Shown here in pieces: positions 31,679-39,774 of a DNA stretch of 39,775 nucleotides. The translations under genes and the position numbers were made by a program. A model generated the notes under the pieces. The model was given only the letters and a program-made list of their open reading frames with translations. It was not told the origin of the DNA and did not search any database. The first letter of the stretch is position 1, and every line of letters starts with the position of its first letter. This DNA comes from Paenisporosarcina macmurdoensis (lineage in GTDB: Bacteria; Bacillota; Bacilli; Bacillales_A; Planococcaceae): positions 1 to 39,775 of the forward strand of contig NZ_JBHSRI010000022.1 of NCBI RefSeq assembly GCF_042658845.1. The letters run 5' to 3'.

Positions 31679-32014
31679 ATGATGAAACAACGATTGACGT
31701 GGAGTTTATGGGCTGATTCGCGCCGGTTCTTATCAACTTCGTCCGATTCACGCACATATTTTAGTGGTGGATTGGCTCAGCTTATTTTCTTGGGGTGTGT
31801 ATTATCATCTCTTTTACATCCGCGCTCAGAAGCTGGCGACGCTTCAAACTTACATGGCACTTATTGGAACGATCGGGTTGACCAGCGGCATGTGGCTCGA
31901 GTTTTTAAAGCCCTTTCCTTTGCCTGACATAGTGACCTTGCTGGTTTCATTATCGGCGGTTCCATATTACTGATCAGTTTCATCCTTTTTTTCTTTACGA
32001 CATTCTGGATATAA
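31679..32014 (+). pseudogene. Frameshifted small membrane protein (cytochrome oxidase subunit I-like)
   Basis: GGGAGATGA precedes ATGATG at 31679. The frame starts KQRLTWSLWA. From about 31713 the coding sense moves to another frame (LIRAGSYQLRPIHAHILVVD, then WLSLFSWGVYYHLFYIRAQK and GTIGLTSGMWLEFLKPF). From about 31943 it returns to the first frame (GFIIGGSILLISFILFFFTT, stop at 32012-32014). Two frameshifts thus break a protein of about 110 residues with three or four helices. The HAH-x5-W-x-S-x6-Y-x-LF pattern resembles small heme-copper-oxidase subunit I-like proteins. The assignment to that family is inference. Confidence 0.7.
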
Positions 32015-32199
32015 GCAAAAGAAGAGAATTAAGCAGAAGCCACCCACCAGAAAGTAATTTGCGGATGGCATCCACTTTTTTAATTTCTTATCATGAGTCA
32101 CAACTTTTTAATTTTCTTTTCAAAATGTAACGGCTTGTTCATCTTCCGTTCATCTAAGCCAGATAAACTGAGGATAATAAAGAAATCGGAGGCTTAGAG

Positions 32200-33234
32200 A
32201 TGAACATTGCATGGAAAGAAATTAAAAAAAGCAAAGTAAGATTTATGATTCTGGGCTCAATTGTGTTTCTGGTCAGTTTTTTGACATTCATCATTTCTGG
32301 TCTCGCGAACGGGTTGTCCCAGGATAATGCAGCATTGATCAAAGATTTGCCAGATGGGCAATTTTATATGAATAAAGAAGCGGAAGAAATGTATAACCTT
32401 TCGCTGATCGACCCCAGTGTACAAGAGGCGGTTTTAAACGAACAAGAACAGGCTGCTGCGCTATCCATTCAAATGGGATTTTTGAATGATGCAGAAGACA
32501 AGCAACGCAGTGTGGCATTTGTCACTTCAACGGACTCGGAGTTGTTTGAAAACGTCCAAGAAGGCGAAATTGTCCTGGACCGCTCTTTGGAAGAAGAAGG
32601 GTTAAAAGTCGGCGATACACTGACAAACAACCAATTCAGCGGCGTTTTTGTTGTGAAGGGATTTGTCGATCAGCAAAAGTACAGCCATGCCCCTGTCGCC
32701 TTTATCAATATGAAAAACTACAAAGAGATGTACCGGGTAAACGAGATGCAATTGATGTTCATCCCCGCTGGAGATGAATTCCCAGTCATTGAAGGACTGC
32801 AATCTTTTTCGAGCAGCGAGTTCCTCAATACGATTCCCAGTTACAGTGCAGAACAACTCTCTCTCAACATGATTGTTTGGTTTCTCGTCGTAATCAGCGG
32901 GCTGTTGTTCGCCATTTTCTTCTATATGATGAATGTGCAAAAAATCGGATTGTACGGAATTCTAAAAGCTATCGGTGTGAAGACGAGTACTTTGTTTAAA
33001 ATGATGTGGACGCAGATGCTCTTTATCTCCGTCATTGCGCTCGCGTTATCGATTGCACTCAGCCAAAGTTTCAACTTTATCGCACCTGAAGGAATGCCTT
33101 TTAGCTTAACGGCAGCCACAACGGTCCAATTATCCATCGTTTTTCTCGTCATCGGTTTTGTCGGTGCTACCCTTTCAGGCATCCAAATCAAAAAAGTCGA
33201 ACCGCTGCAAGCGATTCAACAAGGAGAGGTGTAA
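32200..33234 (+). CDS. ABC transporter permease, FtsX/MacB type (HrtB-like)
   Basis: 344 residues: helix 1 (about 17-38), a large extracytoplasmic domain (about 40-222), then three helices (about 225-246, 265-288 and 306-330), and a basic tail ending KKVEPLQAIQQGEV. This is the MacB/FtsX topology used for mechanotransmission rather than channel transport. The opening NIAWKEIKKSKVRFMILGS and the ISGLANGLSQDN segment resemble staphylococcal HrtB, the permease of a heme-detoxifying exporter. GGAGG lies 7 bp before the ATG. The stop is 1 bp before the ATPase start. No heme-sensing two-component system lies beside it, so the substrate is open. Base composition is visibly more G+C-rich than in neighbouring genes. 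Confidence 0.83.
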   Translation: MNIAWKEIKKSKVRFMILGSIVFLVSFLTFIISGLANGLSQDNAALIKDLPDGQFYMNKEAEEMYNLSLIDPSVQEAVLNEQEQAAALSIQMGFLNDAEDKQRSVAFVTSTDSELFENVQEGEIVLDRSLEEEGLKVGDTLTNNQFSGVFVVKGFVDQQKYSHAPVAFINMKNYKEMYRVNEMQLMFIPAGDEFPVIEGLQSFSSSEFLNTIPSYSAEQLSLNMIVWFLVVISGLLFAIFFYMMNVQKIGLYGILKAIGVKTSTLFKMMWTQMLFISVIALALSIALSQSFNFIAPEGMPFSLTAATTVQLSIVFLVIGFVGATLSGIQIKKVEPLQAIQQGEV

Positions 33235-33235
33235 G

Positions 33236-33910
33236 ATGACAATTTTCACGATCAGTGAACTGAGAAAAACGTTTACAACTGGTGAAGTGGCAGAAGAAAT
33301 TTTAAAAGGAATTGACCTGACGCTTCAACAAGGAGAGATTACAGCACTCGTAGGCGCTTCCGGATCTGGCAAAAGCACGCTGCTGACAATCGCCGCTGGT
33401 CTCCAGCCGGCTTCGGATGGAAAAATCCTGTTCAATGGCAGAAATATGACCGACATGAGCCAGGAACAAATCCGGAAAATCCGCGCCAGCGACTTTGGCT
33501 TTGTCTTTCAGTCTGCGCACCTTGTCCCATTCCTTACCGTAGAGGAACAGCTGACTCTGATGCTCGAAGTGTCGGAAACGAAATTAAAAAAAGAGCAGCA
33601 AAAAATGGAGATTGCCGAAATCCTGAAACTGATTGGCATGGAACATCGAAAATCTGCCTACCCCGCATCGTTATCCGGTGGTGAAAGACAGCGGGTAGCG
33701 ATTGCCCGGGCTATTATTCACAAGCCCAAAATCCTCTTTGCGGACGAACCGACGGCTAGCCTAGATTCAAAACGGTCAAAAGATGTCATGGAGCTGATCC
33801 GCAATTTGACGAAAACGATGAACATCACCACTCTGATGGTGACTCATGACGAGGAAATGCTATCGTATGCCGATCATATTATCACGATGAAAGATGGCTT
33901 GGCCGAGTAA
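33236..33910 (+). CDS. ABC transporter ATP-binding protein (LolD/MacB type, HrtA-like)
   Basis: 224 residues with Walker A GASGSGKST (40-48), Q loop FVFQSAHLVP, signature LSGGERQR, Walker B ILFADEPT, D loop ASLDSK and H loop VTHDEE. It pairs with the upstream permease, whose stop lies 1 bp before; the AAGGAGAGG site overlaps the permease end, so translation is coupled. The pair probably exports a hydrophobic or membrane-inserted compound (heme in the HrtBA family). It ends about 110 bp before a strong terminator. Confidence 0.9.
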   Translation: MTIFTISELRKTFTTGEVAEEILKGIDLTLQQGEITALVGASGSGKSTLLTIAAGLQPASDGKILFNGRNMTDMSQEQIRKIRASDFGFVFQSAHLVPFLTVEEQLTLMLEVSETKLKKEQQKMEIAEILKLIGMEHRKSAYPASLSGGERQRVAIARAIIHKPKILFADEPTASLDSKRSKDVMELIRNLTKTMNITTLMVTHDEEMLSYADHIITMKDGLAE

Positions 33911-34018
33911 AGAGAGGCGGCATTCTTTTAACTTTCATCTTGATGCAGTTGTAGCAGTAAATGCATGAGAAACAGCAGAAATAAAAGCTGCTCCATTTCC
34001 AACTAGTAAAACATATGG

Positions 34019-34057
34019 GCCTTTCTAATTTAGCCTCTGCTAAATTAGAAAGGCTTT
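34019..34057. terminator. Terminator of the HrtBA-like operon
   Basis: GCCTTTCTAATTTAGC, loop CTCT, GCTAAATTAGAAAGGC, then TTT: 16 perfect pairs. Confidence 0.85.
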
Positions 34058-34122
34058 CGGTATTCGTGACATCCATTTACGCGTTATACCAAGTACTTCG
34101 CTATAAAATTTAGCATCAGATT

Positions 34123-34170
34123 AAAAGGAAGATAGGAAGCAAATAGCAAAATTCTTATCTTCCTTTTTAT
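34123..34170. terminator. Second terminator-like hairpin
   Basis: AAAAGGAAGATA pairs with TATCTTCCTTTTTAT across a 21-base loop. It lies between the ABC operon and a decayed minus-strand gene and may serve either strand. Confidence 0.65.
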
Positions 34171-34246
34171 CAGTAATCTCTCTTTTAAATATCTCCCGAT
34201 CACTGCTGATATGTAAAAAAAACACTTACAAACATTTCATGATTGG

Positions 34247-34463
34247 TTATGAATGTCGGTGGTGACCACCTTTTATAGTAACTTGATCGAACCGAACCTC
34301 GTTGATTTGAGCATTTACTTTGCGAGCTGCACCAGCTATGGAACCAGCCATTTGTTGTTTAGAAATGCTCCTCCAACTTTCATCATCTGCATTCAAGCAA
34401 TATCCGTAGGTAATTCCCCTGGATGAAGAAATAACAGCGCCTAATCAATTTCAGAACACTCAT
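34247..34463 (-). pseudogene. Small protein gene with one-base frameshift, unknown family
   Basis: AAGGAGG precedes ATG 34463, which opens MSVLKLI. One surplus base (an A after ATT) shifts the frame; removing it gives GAVISSSRGITYGYCL, WRSISKQQMAGSIAGAARK, VNAQINEVRFDQVTI and a His-rich end KGGHHRHS before TAA at 34247-34249. The restored protein would be about 70 residues. The pattern is protein-like throughout, so this is a recent loss or a sequencing error. The rest of the gap 33911-34607 shows only the two terminators. Confidence 0.6.
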
Positions 34464-34607
34464 GTTAAGTTCCTCCTTTCCTTTTCAATCGTTTAGTTTA
34501 CTAGGTGAATATCATTATTCCTCCTATAAAAATTTGCCATCTGTCATATTCTATTAATGTTTTATCACGTTTTCCGAAAATCCTGCACATTTGTTCATTC
34601 ATTCAAT

Positions 34608-34655
34608 AAAAAATGCACTTCTCCTTCACGAAGAAATGCACCAAATCGAGGATTT
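34608..34655 (-). terminator. Terminator of the SnoaL-like gene
   Basis: On the minus strand TGCATTTCT, then a TCG-rich loop, AGAAGTGCA and TTTTTTATT. It is about 75 bp past the stop codon. Confidence 0.65.
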
Positions 34656-34727
34656 ATATAGAGGTATTATATCTAAAATCATTTTACTTATTTCCCCCCT
34701 ACTACCTTTATCTCTAACTCGATTACT

Positions 34728-35162
34728 TTAGGTATACATACCTTTTCCTGTATGCATATCTATTGGCAATGATGAGTGTTCGTGTGAAATGAGCCAAGAC
34801 CCATTTACTTTTTTTAAGCCAAATGTAAAACGATTTGTCATTTGACGACGTTTCTCTCCAGTTTTTTCTTTGTAACCATCAAAAGTAACAGCACAATGAA
34901 CGAATGCAAGATTATTATTTTCCTCAATCGTTAAATCATTAAAATCCACTTTCAGTAAATATCCGTCATCACTCAATCCGTTAAACCACTCTATTACATT
35001 GTCTCTCCATAAAGAAATACCCTTAAACTCCCAGTTTCCCCAGCAATCATAAATATGTACATCATCAGCATAGGTAGATAGGAATTTTTCAGCATCTTTT
35101 TCATAAACGGCCCATTTGTAGTTTTCTAGAACGTCCTGAACTTTATTAATACCACTAGTCAT
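34728..35162 (-). CDS. SnoaL-like / NTF2-fold protein
   Basis: 144 residues from ATG 35162 (AAGGAG upstream; an earlier in-frame start at 35201 would take in that site). The cone-shaped NTF2 fold is readable: an N-terminal helix ending YKWAVYEKDAEKFLS, then DDVHIYDCWGNWEFKG, the mid-sheet LAFVHCAVTFDGY, and the closing RFTFGLKKVNGSWLISHEHS followed by SLPID. The closing pattern is typical of ketosteroid-isomerase-like and DUF4440-like proteins. Function could be a small enzyme or a binding protein. Single gene. Confidence 0.83.
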   Translation of the reverse strand: MTSGINKVQDVLENYKWAVYEKDAEKFLSTYADDVHIYDCWGNWEFKGISLWRDNVIEWFNGLSDDGYLLKVDFNDLTIEENNNLAFVHCAVTFDGYKEKTGEKRRQMTNRFTFGLKKVNGSWLISHEHSSLPIDMHTGKGMYT

Positions 35163-35459
35163 AAAGTCATCTCCTTGATGAAAAGGTAAGTTCATTTTCA
35201 CTTCCTAAAGTCAACACTTTTTGCTTCGTGCAATTATTTCAAAATATAACCATTAACTCAATCCTTACATTTAAAAAGAAAAAGTACATCTATTTGAAAA
35301 GTACCTAAGAGAATATCTCCTATATATTTAGTGCCTTTGCTTCCCATTAAATTGACACATTTTTACGATGTATCGCTTTTCTTAAGTCCTAATAGACTCT
35401 GTATTACCATATTAGGTAAGCCATTATTGATTACTAGGTGATATTCTCTTTATGTGCAC

Positions 35460-35834
35460 TCATTTATCATTCTTAAAATAATGAACAGGACGGATCTCGA
35501 TACGCCAGCCAAACTCTTCTCCTTTATTCACTTGTGTTGTCGGATGAAGAGCGGCTTGCTGGATCGCCTCATCCATGCTCTCTGCTTCAAAAATGAATAT
35601 GCTGCCGATCATCTCTTTCGTTTCTGTAAACGGACCATCTGTTACTATTACCTTGCCATTCACGCGGCGCAAACTTATGGTCTCTGACTCCAGACCGGCA
35701 TCAATCAGCACTTTACCACTTTCATAAAATTTCTCAATGTGCGGCTGGCATGAACTCATAACAGCCTCAATCTCTGCCCTTGGGCGTGAATCCATTTTTT
35801 CAGGGTCGAAATAGCCCATACATAAAAATATCAT
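35460..35834 (-). CDS. YciI-like (DGPF domain) protein
   Basis: 124 residues from ATG 35834, which has AGGAG 8 bp upstream; an ATG at 35840 would lie only 2 bp from that site. The DGPF-family core is present: MIFLCMGYFDPEK at the start, VTDGPFTETKEMIGSIFIFE in the middle, and MDEAIQQAALHP with a terminal IEIRPV strand. The fold is a ferredoxin-like dimer; relatives lie near sigma-factor genes or are fused to them, but none is present here. Function unknown. Confidence 0.88.
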   Translation of the reverse strand: MIFLCMGYFDPEKMDSRPRAEIEAVMSSCQPHIEKFYESGKVLIDAGLESETISLRRVNGKVIVTDGPFTETKEMIGSIFIFEAESMDEAIQQAALHPTTQVNKGEEFGWRIEIRPVHYFKNDK

Positions 35835-36141
35835 TATCATCTCTCCTAGATCACTCGAATTTTGTAACTATTAATACAACGATCAGCAAACCTAAAAATC
35901 AACTAAAACTAATGTTTTTTATTTCATACAATCTATATTTATTTTAACATAAATATCAAATTATTCTGTTAAATCATTTTGTCATTGAACGTTGAATGTA
36001 AATGAACATATAACAAAACTCGTGGTTTTCTGAACAAAACGATGTTTTCCAGAGAAAGGTACCTGCATCCCTTATTAACCGCACGGTCCAGATTGTATAT
36101 GAATCTAGTTTTAAAACTTCCCAATCGTGGCGTTATGTCAA

Positions 36142-36170
36142 CCTATTGTGTATGTTCCATACACAACAGG
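36142..36170. promoter_or_regulatory. Candidate operator palindrome
   Basis: CCTATTGTGTATG-TTC-CATACACAACAGG: 13-bp arms with one mismatch and a 3-bp centre. It is not followed by a T run, so regulator binding is more likely than termination. It lies 100 bp before a 27-codon frame and 230 bp before the next real gene. Otherwise the stretch 35841-36240 appears empty. Confidence 0.5.
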
Positions 36171-36242
36171 AGAGGTTAGGTAATACTATTATATTTCGTG
36201 ATACACTAATAGGAAAAGAATTACAAAATGGGAAGTTGAAAT

Positions 36243-36326
36243 ATGTCTGATAATATGAATCCGAAATTCCCAAGTGTTACCCGTCCAGGATGGGGATCAA
36301 ACGGGGATATAATCAACTTAAAGTAA
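36243..36326 (+). CDS. Possible 27-residue ORF, unknown
   Basis: GGGAAG lies 7 bp before an ATG opening MSDNMNPKFPSVTRPGWGSN, then GDIINLK and TAA. The Pro/Gly/Asn-rich composition is unlike random frames of this DNA. It may be a genuine small peptide or the 5' stump of a lost gene. It sits between a palindrome and the 36373-36726 gene on the same strand. Confidence 0.35.
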   Translation: MSDNMNPKFPSVTRPGWGSNGDIINLK

Positions 36327-36372
36327 CGGTCAAGATTGTTTAATAGTGGAGGTTCTTAAAGAGAGGAATCTT

Positions 36373-36726
36373 GTGCCATTATTAGAAAATTATTCTGGCA
36401 CTTCAAAAATTAACGTGGAGGTAAATATGAAATATTTCAAGGAAGATCCTGAAGATATATTTGCATTTTTTACGTTTCAGAAATATGAAATACCATTTAA
36501 GGAAATAATGCTCATTAAGAAGCATAAAACGGAAGGGGTAACCTATGCCTTATATAATGAAGAAGGGATCATCTATTTACTAACACAGGTTTCGGTTATG
36601 AATAATTGTATATGTGGTTATGGCACCTATGGTAGACCATATTGTGAAATTGAAGAGATTAATAATTACTCTTTGGATACATTAGATAAGGATGCTTACC
36701 AATGGTATATGAGAATAGCGAAATAA
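36373..36726 (+). CDS. Protein of unknown function
   Basis: About 117 residues, soluble and acidic, with alternating strands (NVEVNMKYF, IFAFFTFQKYE, GVTYALYNEEGIIYLLTQVS) and a cysteine-containing turn (NNCICGYGTYGRPYCEIEE). The start is uncertain. GTG 36373 has GAGAGG 6 bp upstream; ATG 36427 has the stronger GGAGG 5 bp upstream and would give 99 residues; a GTG at 36346 has no ribosome binding site. I do not recognise the family. Followed by a terminator; single gene. Confidence 0.6.
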   Translation: MPLLENYSGTSKINVEVNMKYFKEDPEDIFAFFTFQKYEIPFKEIMLIKKHKTEGVTYALYNEEGIIYLLTQVSVMNNCICGYGTYGRPYCEIEEINNYSLDTLDKDAYQWYMRIAK

Positions 36727-36782
36727 TTGAAATGTGTATTATTGATGTATTAAAGCTAACTGGTGTTTAGTTGAACAATCGG

Positions 36783-36805
36783 CTGCCTTTACAAGGCGGT
36801 TTTTT
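36783..36805 (+). terminator. Terminator of the 36373-36726 gene
   Basis: CTGCCTT-TAC-AAGGCGG followed by TTTTTT. No gene was found in the 480 bp between here and 37249. Confidence 0.8.
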
Positions 36806-37249
36806 CTTGATCATTTCCTTCCTAAACCACGGGATATGAAAACTCTACTCATTTAGCAATAATCTTTTAGATATAGCTTATTTCCTTCAGTTAAGGTTTC
36901 TTAACCCTTTCACTTTGCTTCAGGTAAAATCCCCCACTTCCACTCGATTATCTACCGTCTCTAAACTAATGAAGTCACCAGTGCTAGACAATAAAAAAAC
37001 TCCTTTTCCTTGCAGTTATACGCAAGAATAAGAAGAACTAGTCTTTAACCAGGTCATACGAGCACTCGTTTTTTGGTTAAAACAATCCCCTATTGCAGTA
37101 ACTCATTAAACCCAAAACGGAATGGATTACCGCTATTCGAGTGTTTCTTTTTTTTTTGTTTTTTTCCACAAAAAATAATTATTTAAATATTCAATCATTT
37201 ATCACGAAACACCAGTGATATAATCGAAATCTTTTCATTTTTATTTGTT

Positions 37250-37283
37250 CTGACATCTAACTGACATAATAGAAAGTTAAATT
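37250..37283 (+). promoter_or_regulatory. Promoter with direct-repeat regulator box (Vex-like ABC operon)
   Basis: CTGACAT-CTAA-CTGACAT is a perfect 7-bp direct repeat with 11-bp periodicity, followed after 10 bp by TAAATT as a possible -10. Geometry equals that of the two boxes at 24.7 and 27.2 kb, but the sequence differs, so another OmpR-family regulator outside the window is likely. Confidence 0.55.
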
Positions 37284-37314
37284 TACATAAGTGCAAAGAA
37301 AGGGAGGAAAAAGA

Positions 37315-38748
37315 ATGAATTTTATTAAACGTGCAGTATTGAGTGTCAAAGCACGAAAAGGAAAGACTTTTTTACAGATTTTTATTTTTACAGTGATTTG
37401 TTTATTGGTTTTGACGGGTCTTACTATTCAAACAGCGGCAAAAAAATCCGCTGATCTAGCAAGGCAGTCTCTTGGCGGGAATGTGACTCTCCAGTTCGAT
37501 ACAGAAAAATTGATGGAAACTCAAAGAGCTGAAGGCGGACGCGTTCGTATTACACGCGATCCGATAGCCTTAGAATCAGCCGAAGAATTAGTTAGATTTG
37601 AGGATGTAAAGGGCTATAATTTCTATTCTAGTACGACAGGGATAGCAAGTGACTTTGAGCCAATTGAAGAAGAGTCCGAAGAGGTTATAGAGAATGAAGA
37701 AAGTCCTATGGGTCAGGGACGAGGTGGTTTTGCAATGGGAGATATAAGTCTTGAAGGTGTCTTATTTACGGATTCCATTCAAGAATTTATTAATGGAGAA
37801 TCCTCCATCGTTGAAGGTCGTCATTTAACAGAGGATGATGTAAACCAAAAGGTCACGATGATCGAGAATACAATAGCTGAAGAAAATGAACTGGTGGTTG
37901 GTGATACCATAAAAGTTCAATCAGCTGATGAAGAACAGTCTATATCACTAGAAATCGTGGGAATTTATGAAACAACTTCTACTGCAACTGATATGGGTGG
38001 CATGTCAATCGCAGCCTTGAATCCATTTAATAAGCTGTACTTGCCTTATACAGCAGTGAATGAATTAAAAGGGACCGATTTTACAGGAACTATTGATCGT
38101 GCAATTTATTACATCAATGATCCAGAAAATATCAATCGATTTGTCAATCAAGCTAATCAAGAGAGTAAAATCGATTTTTCTACATACAAATTAGATGCTA
38201 ATGATACGTTATATCAACAAATGATTGGTCCAATTGACAATGTTGCTTCCTTCTCCAAAAATGTTGTCTATTTGGTATCAATTGCTGGAGCAATTATTCT
38301 AGGTTTAATTATCATGATGTCAATCCGAGAAAGAAAGTTTGAGATGGGTGTACTCTTAGCACTCGGTGAAAAGAAATGGAAACTTATTAGTCAGTTGATT
38401 GTTGAAATATTGGTGGTTGTCCTCGTTGCACTTGGAATTTCAGCTGCAGGTGGTAACTTAGTGGCGAGTGAAGTTGGAGATCAACTACTGACGCAACAAC
38501 TCGAGAGTGAAGTAACGAGCGAAACCCCTGAATCCTTCAGAGGACCTACAATGAGAGATGGAATGGGTATAGCAGGGCAACCGGTTCAGGAAGTGGAACC
38601 AGTGGATGAACTGCTAATTGAAATTACATCAGAGGACATTGGTATGCTAGCCATCATCAGTTTCATAATTGCAATAATTTCAACCGTACTACCATCACTG
38701 TCTCTTTTACGTTTACAACCAAAATTGATTCTGTCAAAACAAGACTAA
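37315..38748 (+). CDS. ABC transporter permease, FtsX/MacB type (Vex-like)
   Basis: 477 residues from ATG 37315, where GGGAGG lies upstream; an in-frame start at 37291 contains that site. Helix 1 is at about 18-40; a large extracytoplasmic domain (about 41-310) includes a very acidic loop (EPIEEESEEVIENEESP) and a Gly-rich MGQGRGGFAMG. Three C-terminal helices follow, with a long acidic loop containing ESFRGPTMRDGMGIAG before the last. The cytoplasmic RERKFEMGVLLALGEKK between helices 2 and 3 is a hallmark of the family. Relatives are streptococcal Vex and other peptide-stress permeases. The ATPase gene follows by 15 bp. Substrate unknown. Confidence 0.87.
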   Translation: MNFIKRAVLSVKARKGKTFLQIFIFTVICLLVLTGLTIQTAAKKSADLARQSLGGNVTLQFDTEKLMETQRAEGGRVRITRDPIALESAEELVRFEDVKGYNFYSSTTGIASDFEPIEEESEEVIENEESPMGQGRGGFAMGDISLEGVLFTDSIQEFINGESSIVEGRHLTEDDVNQKVTMIENTIAEENELVVGDTIKVQSADEEQSISLEIVGIYETTSTATDMGGMSIAALNPFNKLYLPYTAVNELKGTDFTGTIDRAIYYINDPENINRFVNQANQESKIDFSTYKLDANDTLYQQMIGPIDNVASFSKNVVYLVSIAGAIILGLIIMMSIRERKFEMGVLLALGEKKWKLISQLIVEILVVVLVALGISAAGGNLVASEVGDQLLTQQLESEVTSETPESFRGPTMRDGMGIAGQPVQEVEPVDELLIEITSEDIGMLAIISFIIAIISTVLPSLSLLRLQPKLILSKQD

Positions 38749-38763
38749 GGAAAGAGGGATATT

Positions 38764-39462
38764 ATGAATCAACTACTAGAGTTGAAAAATGTGAGTTATT
38801 GGTATAAGCATGAAAACAAGCAGCAAAACATTTTAATAGACGTAAATGTTGGTTTTGAAAAAGGTAAGTTTTATACAATCACAGGTCCTTCTGGTTCAGG
38901 AAAAACTACATTTTTATCACTTGTAAGTGCCTTAGATCTACCGAAAGAAGGTCAAATTTTATACGAGGGGAAAGATATTAAAAAATTAGGATTATCAAAT
39001 TTCAGAAGAAAATATGTTTCGATTGTCTTTCAATCATACAATTTGCTTCCATATATGACGGCTTTACAAAATGTTATAACGGCGATGGAAATCACCGGAT
39101 CTACAGTACTCAATAAAAAAGAATATGCTCTAAAAATGCTTGAAAGTGTCAATATTCATGAAAAGCAAGCAAGACAGAGGGTTTTGACACTAAGTGGAGG
39201 TCAACAACAACGTGTCGCAATTGCCAGATCTTTGTGCAGTCAATCTGATTTGATTGTAGCAGATGAGCCTACAGGAAATTTAGACGAAAATACAGCAGCT
39301 GATATTGTTCGTATTTTTCAAGACCTTGCCCATAAAGAAAACAAGTGTATCATCGTTGTTACACATGATAATGATATTGCACGTAACTCTGATATTACAG
39401 TGAAACTTTCCAAAGGAAATATATCATTAGTATCGAATAAAAAAGTGGCGTTAGTAAATTAA
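38764..39462 (+). CDS. ABC transporter ATP-binding protein (MacB/LolD type)
   Basis: 232 residues with Walker A GPSGSGKTT (41-49), Q loop VFQSYNLLP, signature LSGGQQQR, Walker B LIVADEPT, D loop GNLDEN and H loop VTHDND. It energises the permease encoded 15 bp upstream; GAGGG lies before the ATG. The pair has the two-gene layout of Bacilli peptide- or envelope-stress transporters with one permease, unlike the three-gene vex1-2-3 arrangement. Ends at a terminator. Confidence 0.92.
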   Translation: MNQLLELKNVSYWYKHENKQQNILIDVNVGFEKGKFYTITGPSGSGKTTFLSLVSALDLPKEGQILYEGKDIKKLGLSNFRRKYVSIVFQSYNLLPYMTALQNVITAMEITGSTVLNKKEYALKMLESVNIHEKQARQRVLTLSGGQQQRVAIARSLCSQSDLIVADEPTGNLDENTAADIVRIFQDLAHKENKCIIVVTHDNDIARNSDITVKLSKGNISLVSNKKVALVN

Positions 39463-39506
39463 GACTCTTCCCTTCCACCGTGTCTGTGAAATAGATTGAC
39501 AATGAA

Positions 39507-39544
39507 AATAACCTCTAAGGACATTATTTCCTTATGAGGTTATT
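39507..39544. terminator. Terminator of the Vex-like ABC operon
   Basis: AATAACCTC-TAAGGA, loop CATTATT, TCCTTA-(T)-GAGGTTATT followed by ATTTATTT, 45 bp past the stop. Confidence 0.8.
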
Positions 39545-39650
39545 ATTTATTTCCTGACAAAATAAGTAGGAAGTATAGTAATCTGCCGGTATGAACCCTC
39601 TTTATTCAGCTTGATAGAACTTTAATATTTTTCCTCCCCTCTCCCCTTTC

Positions 39651-39774
39651 TGGATAGTCAACACTAAATCATACAATTTTTTTAAGGGCTAAGTTTCTAT
39701 AAGCTACCGGACTTAAATAGCTTAAAGAGCTATGCGAACGGCTATTGTTGTACCAATTAACGTAATCAAAAAGT
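39651..39774. repeat. Right copy of 124-bp inverted end repeat (probable IS end)
   Basis: Exact reverse complement of 1-124. The element edge (T)GGATAGTCAAC faces inwards and the element would continue to the right. The bases next to the two inner edges (AATTTTG at left, CCCCTTTC at right) do not form a target duplication with each other, as expected for two separate insertions. Confidence 0.75.
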
